The position numbers and the translations under genes were made by a program. This document shows positions 8,203-15,884 of a stretch of 28,446 nucleotides of DNA, in pieces (positions within the stretch are counted from its first letter, which is position 1; the number at the start of each line of letters is the position of its first letter). Where the stretch lies: NCBI GenBank assembly GCA_046155505.1, contig JBJXFK010000116.1:1-28446 (forward strand), written 5' to 3'. The DNA is from JBJXFK01 sp046155505. Lineage in GTDB: Bacteria > Planctomycetota > Phycisphaerae > UBA1845 > Fen-1342. The notes under the pieces are model-generated. The model did not search any database. It had not been told where the DNA came from and worked only from the letters and a program-made list of their open reading frames with translations.

Positions 8203-9070
8203 TTTCGCCTGGCGATGCTGGGCCGTTGGACCCAGCCGCGCCGAACATGCTGCAGTCCATGCAAGCAACTCTCGAACTCCTGACTGAGCCGGCGCAGCAA
8301 TCCGCCGGGCGGACTCTTGCGCTCGCTGGTGAGTTTGCCGGCGATGCCGTAAGCACGTTTGCCTGATGGTTTTTTGCCTCGGCGTCCAATCGAATCCTCA
8401 ATCCGAGCCCGACACGCCAGCGAGGTCATCGTATGCACTCGCGCGGCGTCCTCGCTAGCGATTCGGCCCAAGATCGGTACCAGACTCGGTGGCCACAGCC
8501 TCCGGAATTACGGCTGGGTTCTCGGCCATGTCCGCGCCACGCAAATTCGTGAAATCCTTGGCAAAACCTGCTCATGCGCGGTGGCCTCCGTACACACTAT
8601 CACTCATCGCCCCGCGCGCCACTGTCCGCCGTTCCGTTGCCTTCCGCCGCTCACGTCCGATACGGCGCTCGTCCAATAATGTGCTCGATTCCTGGAAATT
8701 CGCCCGAGGTTGTCAAATGAATGTCACGCCGAGGCGACGACTTGACCATCTCGATCAGCAGCGCCTACCACGCCTGGCTCGTCCGACATCCAATTTGCCG
8801 TCGTCCGATCGCGACCGCAAACCGAACCCACGCGCAAGCGACGTCTGCGTCCGCGAGCGCGCGGCGTCCCCGCGTGCGCTCCGGGCTCGGGTCGATGCCA
8901 AAATCCGTTGCCACAACCAAGTCGACGGTCAGCGGCGCTCGAGGGCGGCTGAAGCAGTCAAACGCGCGCCCAGCCAACGGCATTATAGGCCCGCGATTCA
9001 ATTGGACTCCCACGCGCGCATCGGCGTAAAATGGTCTGTCTCGAATCGCTACCTTCGACGCCTATTTCGT
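8203..9070. other. Long gene-poor spacer, possibly decayed sequence
   Basis: About 870 bases with no well-supported gene. Open frames on both strands lack start signals and recognisable domains. On the minus strand near 8380-8470 the translation contains RARIEDSIGRRGK, faintly like a segment of IS1380-type transposases, but nothing continues the match, so at most it is a remnant. A short stretch near 8716-8755 resembles 15340-15378. A TAAAAT at 9027-9032 could be a -10 for the haem lipoprotein gene. Confidence 0.5.
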
Positions 9071-9088
9071 ATGTGGAGAGGATTCCCC

Positions 9089-9688
9089 GTGAAGCGCATC
9101 ATCATCATCGGTTCAGGCATACTGTTGCTCGCGGGTTGCCCCAACACGCCCGACCTGCTCCCGTTCGCGATTCAAGAGCCCACCGCCGACCAAAAGATCG
9201 TCCCCGGCGGCATCAGCAATCTCACGCCGTTCTTCGGCAAATTCAAACGCTACGAAGATCAGCAAGAGGCCGGCGACTTTCTGCTCGGCAGTTGCGGCTG
9301 CGGCGATTGGCGCGTCCTCTTCCGCGACGCGGACGGCGACCAGACACAGTTCCCCGTCGGCTTCTACACCGCCGGCGAATATCAGCCGACCGGCGAGGTG
9401 CTCACGTATGGCACCGCCGAAGGCACGAACGACGTGTTCAGCGGAACCATCGACCAGGATACCGGCGACTTGACCGCGACGGCCCGAGTCAGCAGCCTCG
9501 AACGCGGCATCGAAGTTGCCCGCGTCGACATCCACGGCGGCGGCGGCACGGTGCTCGCCTGCATCATGTGCCACCTCGGCGATGATCCGATCTATCCGCT
9601 CGACGAAACCCATCCGGGCAACGCCCGCCGCGCAGAAGCCGGGCGCGATGATGTCTGTCTGGAATGCCACAGCGCGAACGGGCAGTAG
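9089..9688 (+). CDS. Lipoprotein with two CxxCH haem c motifs
   Basis: A 199-residue protein. From GTG 9089 it begins MKRIIIIGSGILLLAGC, a typical lipoprotein signal with Cys17. Two haem c attachment motifs lie at the C-terminus, CIMCH (158-162) and CLECH (190-194), with CGCG near 69-72. It is probably a small multihaem c-type electron carrier or a cytochrome-like domain exposed outside the inner membrane; the ~150 N-terminal residues are not recognised. GGAGAGG at 9075-9081, seven bases upstream, selects GTG 9089 over the in-frame ATG 9071 that overlaps this site. The frame is open much further upstream, but that part does not look coding. Confidence 0.78.
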   Translation: MKRIIIIGSGILLLAGCPNTPDLLPFAIQEPTADQKIVPGGISNLTPFFGKFKRYEDQQEAGDFLLGSCGCGDWRVLFRDADGDQTQFPVGFYTAGEYQPTGEVLTYGTAEGTNDVFSGTIDQDTGDLTATARVSSLERGIEVARVDIHGGGGTVLACIMCHLGDDPIYPLDETHPGNARRAEAGRDDVCLECHSANGQ

Positions 9689-9739
9689 GCCGCAGCGCGA
9701 CCGCGGTACTCGTAGCGCTCGGGCCGCCGCGCCCGACGC

Positions 9740-9895
9740 TGTGGAGCAGCCGCCCTCGGCTGCCTTCGCTGGAGCACCGCGGCCCTCCGCGGTTTTCAAA
9801 TGTAGGACAGCCGCCCCCGGCTGTTTCCGCCGCCACCCTCGGCCCTCCGCAGTTTTCTGATGAAGGACAGCCGCCCTCGGCGGTCGCTTCAAAAC
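9740..9895. repeat. ~60-bp tandem repeat, 2.5 units
   Basis: Units begin near GGAGCAGCCGCC (9743), GGACAGCCGCC (9805) and GGACAGCCGCC (9865), a spacing of 60-61 bases. Each contains an internal palindrome of the form CAGCCGCC-CGGCTG, and the first two also hold CGGCCCTCCGC. The first unit has a near-identical copy in reverse orientation at 23479-23536, so this is a dispersed family. Confidence 0.85.
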
Positions 9896-9974
9896 GCCAC
9901 GCCTGCAGACGGAATTCCGCCGCACGCCGCCGTTCCCCGTTCCCTGCCCCCTCTTTCCAGTTTGCATGCAACAT

Positions 9975-10000
9975 CTGCGAAAGTCTGCGAGTCGCTGCGA
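9975..10000 (+). promoter_or_regulatory. Three CTGCGA direct repeats at 10-bp spacing plus palindrome
   Basis: CTGCGA occurs at 9975, 9985 and 9995, exactly one helical turn apart, followed by the palindrome TGTGTGTTCACACA at 10004-10017. Both lie just upstream of the TTGACA at 10046. Helical phasing suggests a binding array for a regulator of the RHS gene; the protein is unknown. Confidence 0.4.
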
Positions 10001-10045
10001 AAGTGTGTGTTCACACAATTTTCACGCCGCCGTAAGAAAATTACA

Positions 10046-10073
10046 TTGACAGGACTATCAGTGGGTTGATAAC
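10046..10073 (+). promoter_or_regulatory. Sigma-70-type promoter for the RHS gene
   Basis: A perfect -35 TTGACA (10046-10051) is followed after 16 bases by GATAAC (10068-10073), a four-of-six match to TATAAT. Transcription would begin near 10080, about 90 bases before the ATG at 10171. This makes the far-upstream in-frame TTG at 10074 an unlikely start. Confidence 0.5.
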
Positions 10074-10184
10074 TTGTCTGCACTGAGGCAGTCGTACGGC
10101 GACAGTTTTCGAGAAACGCTCGTCCTGCTTGCCGCCATTCGAACGAACCGCGCGCACAACGGAGTCCCGCATGTTCGCCATGTA

Positions 10185-10197
10185 CCCCCCCCCCCCC
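10185..10197 (+). repeat. Poly-C tract of 13 within the RHS start region
   Basis: Thirteen C's follow the two ATGs at 10171 and 10180. GGAG at 10161-10164 is well placed for ATG 10171. With 13 C's that ATG is out of frame with the RHS protein and hits TGA at 10228-10230; with 14 or 11 C's it would be in frame. Such a run can vary by slippage, or may be miscounted by sequencing. Confidence 0.9.
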
Positions 10198-10217
10198 GGC
10201 AGATCGGTGCTAACTCA

Positions 10218-13200
10218 TTGTCGCAACTGACGTTCCGTGCGATTGTCGCGCTCGCCGTGCTGGCGTGCGCGGTTTCGCCGCCAGCGCTGGGGCAGTGCAA
10301 CGAGTGCCAAGTCGATTGGAATGGCAACGGTGTCATTGATTTGCCCGATCAAGCATTTTTGCTCGCAAATTACCAAGTCAACGTCAATCCGCAGCATTCG
10401 GCGTACTGCATGGATTTCAATGCGAGCGGCGTTATCGACCTGACTGATTTGGCCGCAATGTTGGCGGCTTACGGTTCATTCTGTGAACTGACCGACCAGC
10501 CCGCAAACGCCGGCGGCTACCCGCGCGAGTGGCAAGGGGCGATTCGGGTCAGCAAATTCAGCACATACTGCCCTGGCACCGGCAATCTGTTAACCGTGAT
10601 TCCGCTCGGCGGTCTCGATCCCATCGGCCCCCCGATGGGTTTCGCTTTGTACCACAACAGCGCGCACGCGATCGCCAACAAGTCAGGCGCGGCCGGGATG
10701 GGCTTTGACCTCGGCCCTGGTTGGAGCACGAGTTACAGCGGTCGAGTAGTCGCCGCTTCCGGCGCGCCCCCGGGCCAACAACTCTGGACGGTGATCGAAG
10801 ATGACGGCGCGGAGAACACCTTTCGCCTCGTGAATGGGGTTTACGTGGCGCCGACCGGCGTTTTCGACACTTTGACCCGCCGAGAAACCGCGCCGGACAG
10901 CGGTGTCCATCAGTGGATTCTGACTCGCGTCGGGCAATCGCGCCGCGTCTTCAACGGAACGACAGGACTACTCGAACGAATCATCGATGCCGCTGGAAAC
11001 AGCTTGATCGTTAACCGAGATTCGCAGGGCCGATTGGATCGCATAAGCAGTCCGGTGGATCTGTCGGTCGCGGTCGCAACTCATGCAATCTTTGTCAGTT
11101 ACAACGGTGAGGGCCCCGGCGTCTTGGCAGTTGTGGATATTCCTGGCGGCACAGATAATCGGCCTCCGAGCACGTTGCACAGCGGCACGCACGGATACTT
11201 CGAAAGGTTGACCGTTCCGAATATCTCCATTGGGAATGTCAACGGCGCGCCGTTTTCGACTTTGACTGTGCGCTACGACACGAGCGGCCCGCCGGGGCGC
11301 ATTTCGGAGATATCAGATCGAGACGAAATGAGATGGGGATACGACTACGACACTGTCACTACGACACCCGCAAATCCGACTAACCCCGCGCGACTGGAGT
11401 TTGTGCATGACTTTGGAAATGCCGCAAGCCTGGTGCCGCTATTCACGCAGGAAATTTCGCGCACGGTGCATCAAGTCCTCGGAAACACATATGCGTTGAC
11501 GCTTCAGGATCGACGCAGCGAGGTGTGGCAACTCAACATTGCGACTCCGTTCGCGGGCGTTACACAGCTCGTTCGCTCAACCGATCCGCTTGGCGAATTG
11601 ACACACTTCGCGTACGACGGGAGTTTCAATTTAGCCGCCGCGACCGATGCGCTCGGTCGAACTTGGTCGTACCTGTACGGCCCGGTCGGAAATCTCACCG
11701 AAGTGCGCTCGCCGCTCGTTCAGCAGCCGAGCGACCCCAACAATCCGTACCAAACTTGGAAGTTCGACTGGGAACAGGTCGGGACAACTGGCAATTTTCA
11801 CCGACTGACGCTTGCGACCGATCCGCTCGGGCGCTGGACGCAGTATGGCTACGGCGACGCGACAGATCCCACCGCCGTCACAATTGTCCGTCAGATGCCG
11901 GCAACCGGTGCGGCGACGCCGTGCGACATCTACACGCCGGGCTGCTGCACCGGCTGTGCGGAGACAAAGCTCTCGTATTACGGCACGCTTGACCTCAACA
12001 AACGCGGGCAATTGAAGATGGTCGAAGACGCGAATGGCGTGCGACACCGCTTTGACTATGACGCTTACGGTTTCCTGCGCCAAATGATCGAAGGGCTGCA
12101 ACTCTCCGATTTTCCAAACCAACCGGCGGTCCCGCCGCACATCTATCCAACCGTTGTCACACCCGGAGACCACGGACCTGGCGGGCATCCCACCGGCAAC
12201 CCCTCGTCCGATGCGGGAGGCGACAGCGGCGACAATCGACCGGGGGGCGGGGAAATCATCTGCGGCTACGACTCCAACTGTAATCTGATCTGCATCAAGT
12301 GCCCCGATGACGCACCAGATGAGAACGGCGCGTCCGACCCATCGAACCAACAGCAATATGGTCCGCGACGGCTCGCGGATGTGGACGATGCACCGCTCGT
12401 TTCTCCGGCGCAGCCGCTTCTGGCCGACTTTATGCCGTCCTTAAGCGCTCGTTACGGCTGTTTCTCCGGACAGTACGATGTGGTCGGACGTCCGATCTGG
12501 TCGGAAACGTGCAACACCACATATGAGCGCAACGTGGACATCCGCCGCGACTTTGTTTTTGATCAACTGGGACGCCCAGCGATTCTCAAACGCGATCAGT
12601 ACGACTACACCCACGACAATTTCATTCGTGAAACAACATTCGCATACTCGCTTGGCGAATCCGCCGGGCCAATGAGCGTGACCGGTCCGGATGGACGTAC
12701 CACGTCGTTTGTCTACGACGAACTGGGTCGGGCCGAAATGGTCACGCGCGGCGACATGCGTGTCGTCACGGTGTTTGACGCCGTCGGTCGAGTCGAACGC
12801 ATCGAGCGCTCTCAATTCAACCCGACCGGTAAGACGCGCTACTATTACGACGCGGCGGATCGGGTCACCGAGATTCGCCACGAAGCGCCGTCGGGCGCAA
12901 TCCTGCACAAAACCGTCTACGCGTGGAACTTCGACAATACGATCGCGTCGCGCACCGAAACGGACAACGTCGCCGCCACGGTCGCGACCGTCGCCTTCAC
13001 TTACGACAATCGCCAGCGACTGACGCGCGAGATTCGTACAGTCGCGGCAAGCACGATTTACGACTATTTGTACACCTACGACCAACTCGGCAACCGCAAG
13101 ACGAAACGCGAGTATCGCGCAAGCGCCCCGATCGGCTACCAAAACCTCTTCACCAAGTACACATACGACACCGATCGGTCGCTGGCCGACGCCGCCAACC

Positions 13201-14543
13201 AGCCGTTCCCGACGCGAAACAACCGCCTCGAAAAGTACGACGTCTTCCAAGGCACGACCGAGACCGGCCCGCGTCTGCGCACCGTCCGCTACCTCTATTA
13301 CAAGACCGGCGACGTGTGTAACATCACTGTCAAGGACGACTACATCGCCGGCATCACGCCCGGCGCGGCGGCGGCGTACGATCTGTACTACGATCTTGCG
13401 TTCTTCAACGACAAGGTCGGCAAGGTGCGCATGGTTCTGGCCGGGACATTCCGCGACGATGACGCGCTCGGCAGCGGCGCGCTGCCCTACGACTACCAGC
13501 GGCTCTGGGCGCGGGAGTTTATGTACGACAACCCGCGTCAGCGATACCTCGCCCGCGAGGTCGATGTGCAGACGTTCGCGCCCCGCGGCGACGATCCGGC
13601 GACGCCGGGGACGAACGAGAGTCTGTGGCAGTGGACCGATTACGCCGGGAATGCTCCCTACCTTGATTCGGATTTGGCTTGGGTGGGTAACGAGGATCCG
13701 CTGGCGATTACGGAAAAACGCTCATACGGCCCCGGCGGCTGGCAGGATTTGAATGACCCGGCGAGCGGCGCGACGACGGTGACGGCGACGCGCTATGCGC
13801 ACGGCGACCTTGTGGGTTCGACGGTTCTGACGACCGACGGTTGCAGCACGGCCGCGCCGGGCTGCGCAGCCGGCACGCCGATCGCGACGGCGGCGTATAC
13901 GGCATTCGGGGAATTGGTGGGCGGTGCCGGCAGCGGCAATCTGGACACCCGCTACCGCTATGTCGGCGGACACGGGTATGAGGCCGACGTGCTGTACGGC
14001 GCGCACGCACCACTGAACGGGCCGAACACAAATCTCTCGGCGATCACGCTGCTGCATGTCGGTGCGCGCTGGTATGACCCCGGCATCGGGCGCTTCGTGC
14101 AGCGCGATCCGATCGGACTCAGTGGCGGAGTCAACCTTTACGCGTATGTGCTCAACAACCCGAATTCGGACGTCGATCCGACCGGCCTTGCTCCCGACAG
14201 AAACGCGACTGGCGCGAAACTCGTTCTGTTTCTCACCGGCGGACGACGCCGAAGTTGGTTGGGGCTGGACGGGGAAGTGTACTGGTTCCTCAATTACTGT
14301 ATTACCGGCGATCCTGGCGCTGCCGCAGGTGCCGGCGTCGCGACAGCGAACACCGCTAACTTCACTTACAAATGGGGAATTGGCAGGCCAATGAATATAG
14401 CGACTGCCGTACTCGGCGGTGTCTGGATTGGTTGGACAGGGGGGAAGGTCATCGTCTTTCTTGTCAATTGCACTCCACCGGCGGACGACTCGCCGCCGGA
14501 TGAGCCCTTCCGCCCGAGTCCCTATGACAGGTGGTTCCCGTGA
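10218..14543 (+). CDS. Giant secreted YD/RHS-repeat protein with N-terminal dockerin-type repeats
   Basis: A roughly 1,440-residue protein. From TTG 10218 it begins MSQLTFRAIVALAVLACAV, a Sec signal ending near ALGQ. Two dockerin-like repeats follow (WNGNGVIDLPDQ and FNASGVIDLTDLAAML). A long body of YD-repeat beta strands comes next (for example YDELGRAEMVTR, YYYDAADRVTEI), ending in the RHS core signature ARWYDPGIGRFVQRDPIGL, then NLYAYVLNNP and DPTGL at about 14175-14189. RHS shells encapsulate a variable C-terminal tip, here ~117 residues with a hydrophobic stretch near VLGGVWIGWTGGKVIVFLV; it matches no toxin I recognise. The N-terminal start is uncertain: TTG 10218 is the only usable in-frame start downstream of the promoter, whereas the well-placed ATG 10171 is out of frame by one base because of the poly-C run. 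The stop overlaps the next ORF. Confidence 0.85.
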   Translation: MSQLTFRAIVALAVLACAVSPPALGQCNECQVDWNGNGVIDLPDQAFLLANYQVNVNPQHSAYCMDFNASGVIDLTDLAAMLAAYGSFCELTDQPANAGGYPREWQGAIRVSKFSTYCPGTGNLLTVIPLGGLDPIGPPMGFALYHNSAHAIANKSGAAGMGFDLGPGWSTSYSGRVVAASGAPPGQQLWTVIEDDGAENTFRLVNGVYVAPTGVFDTLTRRETAPDSGVHQWILTRVGQSRRVFNGTTGLLERIIDAAGNSLIVNRDSQGRLDRISSPVDLSVAVATHAIFVSYNGEGPGVLAVVDIPGGTDNRPPSTLHSGTHGYFERLTVPNISIGNVNGAPFSTLTVRYDTSGPPGRISEISDRDEMRWGYDYDTVTTTPANPTNPARLEFVHDFGNAASLVPLFTQEISRTVHQVLGNTYALTLQDRRSEVWQLNIATPFAGVTQLVRSTDPLGELTHFAYDGSFNLAAATDALGRTWSYLYGPVGNLTEVRSPLVQQPSDPNNPYQTWKFDWEQVGTTGNFHRLTLATDPLGRWTQYGYGDATDPTAVTIVRQMPATGAATPCDIYTPGCCTGCAETKLSYYGTLDLNKRGQLKMVEDANGVRHRFDYDAYGFLRQMIEGLQLSDFPNQPAVPPHIYPTVVTPGDHGPGGHPTGNPSSDAGGDSGDNRPGGGEIICGYDSNCNLICIKCPDDAPDENGASDPSNQQQYGPRRLADVDDAPLVSPAQPLLADFMPSLSARYGCFSGQYDVVGRPIWSETCNTTYERNVDIRRDFVFDQLGRPAILKRDQYDYTHDNFIRETTFAYSLGESAGPMSVTGPDGRTTSFVYDELGRAEMVTRGDMRVVTVFDAVGRVERIERSQFNPTGKTRYYYDAADRVTEIRHEAPSGAILHKTVYAWNFDNTIASRTETDNVAATVATVAFTYDNRQRLTREIRTVAASTIYDYLYTYDQLGNRKTKREYRASAPIGYQNLFTKYTYDTDRSLADAANQPFPTRNNRLEKYDVFQGTTETGPRLRTVRYLYYKTGDVCNITVKDDYIAGITPGAAAAYDLYYDLAFFNDKVGKVRMVLAGTFRDDDALGSGALPYDYQRLWAREFMYDNPRQRYLAREVDVQTFAPRGDDPATPGTNESLWQWTDYAGNAPYLDSDLAWVGNEDPLAITEKRSYGPGGWQDLNDPASGATTVTATRYAHGDLVGSTVLTTDGCSTAAPGCAAGTPIATAAYTAFGELVGGAGSGNLDTRYRYVGGHGYEADVLYGAHAPLNGPNTNLSAITLLHVGARWYDPGIGRFVQRDPIGLSGGVNLYAYVLNNPNSDVDPTGLAPDRNATGAKLVLFLTGGRRRSWLGLDGEVYWFLNYCITGDPGAAAGAGVATANTANFTYKWGIGRPMNIATAVLGGVWIGWTGGKVIVFLVNCTPPADDSPPDEPFRPSPYDRWFP

Positions 14544-14716
14544 TGACCTACCGGCACTGGAAGCTGACCCTATACGGCGCTGCGGCTATGGGCGTGCTTG
14601 GCGCAGCGCTGGCGATCACCACCCGGTTCCAGCCGGGTTGGATGAATGGATTCATCGTAGGATGCGCCTGCGTCACGTGTTTCGCAGCAGCCAAGCTCGA
14701 ACGGGGCGAGCGGTAA
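14543..14716 (+). CDS. 57-residue two-pass membrane protein coupled to the RHS gene
   Basis: Its ATG overlaps the RHS stop codon as TGATG (14541-14545). The product has two hydrophobic segments (about residues 8-26 and 33-50) and a charged end, KLERGER. No family is recognised. A small gene directly after the RHS tip is where immunity proteins usually lie, and a membrane protein would suit protection against a membrane-acting tip; this is inference from position and topology. It could also be an unrelated membrane peptide or a degenerated end of a longer gene. Confidence 0.55.
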   Translation: MTYRHWKLTLYGAAAMGVLGAALAITTRFQPGWMNGFIVGCACVTCFAAAKLERGER

Positions 14717-14735
14717 GCGAGTGCGCCGTCGTCCG

Positions 14736-14890
14736 CTGGCAGGTGGCACTGTCCAACTACGAAAACCGTGCGTGTGGCCGGCGGCACTGGCGAACTACGA
14801 AAACCGTGCGCGTGGCAGGTGGCACTGTCGCACTACGAAAACCGTGCGGGTGGCAGGTGGCACTGTCGGTCTATGAAAACCGTGCGGGTG
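14736..14890. repeat. 38-bp tandem direct repeat array
   Basis: GAAAACCGTGCG recurs at 14761, 14799, 14837 and 14875, exactly 38 bases apart, with the rest of each unit (GGCAGGTGGCACTGTC and a variable ACTAC end) largely conserved. A partial unit precedes (14736-14760) and a truncated one follows, running into the hairpin at 14892-14910. The repeats are directly adjacent, so this is not a CRISPR array. Confidence 0.9.
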
Positions 14891-14891
14891 C

Positions 14892-14910
14892 CACTGCTCT
14901 GCGAGCAGTG
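14892..14910 (+). terminator. Hairpin downstream of the RHS transcription unit
   Basis: CACTGCT and AGCAGTG form a perfect 7-bp stem around a 5-base loop. No T-tract follows, so it may be a repeat-borne palindrome and not a true intrinsic terminator. Confidence 0.3.
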
Positions 14911-15072
14911 CGAATCGACAGCGCGGCAGCGCCACGGTCGGCAGGCAACCCGATCGCCAAATCTCGTGCCGCCTTCCTCCGCCGGTCGCCGCCGCTCCAC
15001 CCAAGCGCACGCGGCCGCGCATCGCCTCCGCATTCCCAAGCACTACACTCGTTTTTCTACACCCTTCGCCGC

Positions 15073-15104
15073 TTCGTCGCTCCGTCGCTCCGTCGCTTCG
15101 TCGC
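15073..15104. repeat. 8-bp microsatellite, four units
   Basis: Four consecutive units of the form TYCGTCGC (TTCGTCGC, TCCGTCGC, TCCGTCGC, TTCGTCGC), with a partial unit just before. Confidence 0.85.
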
Positions 15105-15488
15105 TCAGCCGCTCTCCCCCAATCAATTCCCCGCTCAATCCTGCAAAAATCCTCGAACCTCCCCGCAATTCCTCGGTGCTCTCTGTGACCTCTGTGGCAG
15201 CCGCCTTGTGATCCTCATAACCTCAATGGCATGATCGAATCGCCCACCAATCCGACCCACCCACAAACCAACCCCAGCGTCCCATTTCTCGCCACTCCGA
15301 TAAAAACCGCCCCATCTCGCAATCCGCCCCAGATGATCAACAAAATGTCACGCCGCATCACCAACTTGACCATCTCGACGCCGCGCACCTATCAGGCCAC
15401 CCATGCTTCTCGAGCAGCCGCCCCGATGGCTGCTTACGTCGCTCGATTCCACAAATCCGCTCCCTCGCGCGTCGCGCTCGCGTTCCGC

Positions 15489-15494
15489 TACAAT
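15489..15494 (+). promoter_or_regulatory. Possible -10 element for ssrA
   Basis: TACAAT lies 26 bases before the mature tmRNA 5' end, leaving room for a short processed leader. No -35 match is visible 16-18 bases upstream. Confidence 0.3.
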
Positions 15495-15519
15495 CCCGCG
15501 TCAGAGTTCTTTGACAATC

Positions 15520-15884
15520 GGGGGCGAACTGGCTTCGACCGGGCAGGTTGAGGTCATGGTGGCGTGTCGAGGTCGCCGGGAGGCCTCGTAAAAAACCTGG
15601 CAAATTGTTATGTGCCAACAATGGCATGCGTCTCGCGGCCTAACTAGGTAACTAGTTAGCTTCCGCACGCCGATGCGGCAATGTCTGCTAATCGCGTCGG
15701 TGTAAAACAGCAGGCTGGTCTGTGCATTCCCGTCGGGCGGTGCATGGGCGAGATTTAGCCGGGCTGGACAAGTGGATGACCTGTCGGGGGTCTGCCATAA
15801 GTCGAGAACCAAATTCACCGACTACACACGTAGAGGCTATGGCTGAATGGCTTCGGGACGGGGGTTCGATTCCCCCCGCCTCCA
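15520..15884 (+). ncRNA. ssrA: Transfer-messenger RNA (tmRNA)
   Basis: tmRNA rescues ribosomes stalled on broken mRNAs by acting first as alanyl-tRNA and then as a message for a degradation tag. The 5' end GGGGGCGAACTGGCTTCGAC is typical. GGGGGCG (15520-15526) pairs with CGCCTCC (15877-15883) in a 7-bp acceptor stem that includes the G3-U70 wobble recognised by alanyl-tRNA synthetase, followed by discriminator A15884. The T-arm is GGGGG-TTCGATT-CCCCC at 15860-15876. The tag frame at 15614-15640 reads ANNGMRLAA and ends at TAA 15641-15643; the LAA ending is the usual protease signal. Length is 365 bases, normal for one-piece tmRNA. The CCA end is not encoded. Confidence 0.95.

Larger units (their letters stand above)
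9689..10170. other. Repeat-rich spacer and RHS upstream regulatory region
   Basis: No gene is seen. The first half holds a ~60-bp tandem repeat (9740-9895). The second half holds three phased CTGCGA hexamers, a palindrome, a TTGACA promoter and the ribosome binding site of the RHS gene. Confidence 0.7.
14717..15519. other. Repeat-rich non-coding spacer between RHS locus and ssrA
   Basis: About 800 bases without a credible gene. It contains the 38-bp tandem array, a 7-bp hairpin (CACTGCT/AGCAGTG, 14892-14910), an 8-bp microsatellite, a CACAGAG-family fragment (CTCTGTGACCTCTGTGG, 15181-15197) and a stretch resembling 8716-8755. Open frames here are translations of the repeats. Confidence 0.65.

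Noticed and set aside
8489..9088. N-terminal extension of the haem lipoprotein frame
   Set aside because: A clear ribosome site and lipoprotein signal start at GTG 9089; the upstream translation is Arg/Ser-rich and non-coding in character.
10074..10170. TTG 10074 as the RHS start
   Set aside because: It coincides with the probable -10 region, has no ribosome site and would bury the signal peptide behind about 50 residues.
14736..14890. Possible CRISPR array
   Set aside because: The repeats are directly adjacent with no unique spacers, and no cas genes are in the window.
15511..15516. TTGACA as a promoter -35 for ssrA
   Set aside because: It lies only four bases before the mature 5' end, so it cannot drive that RNA.
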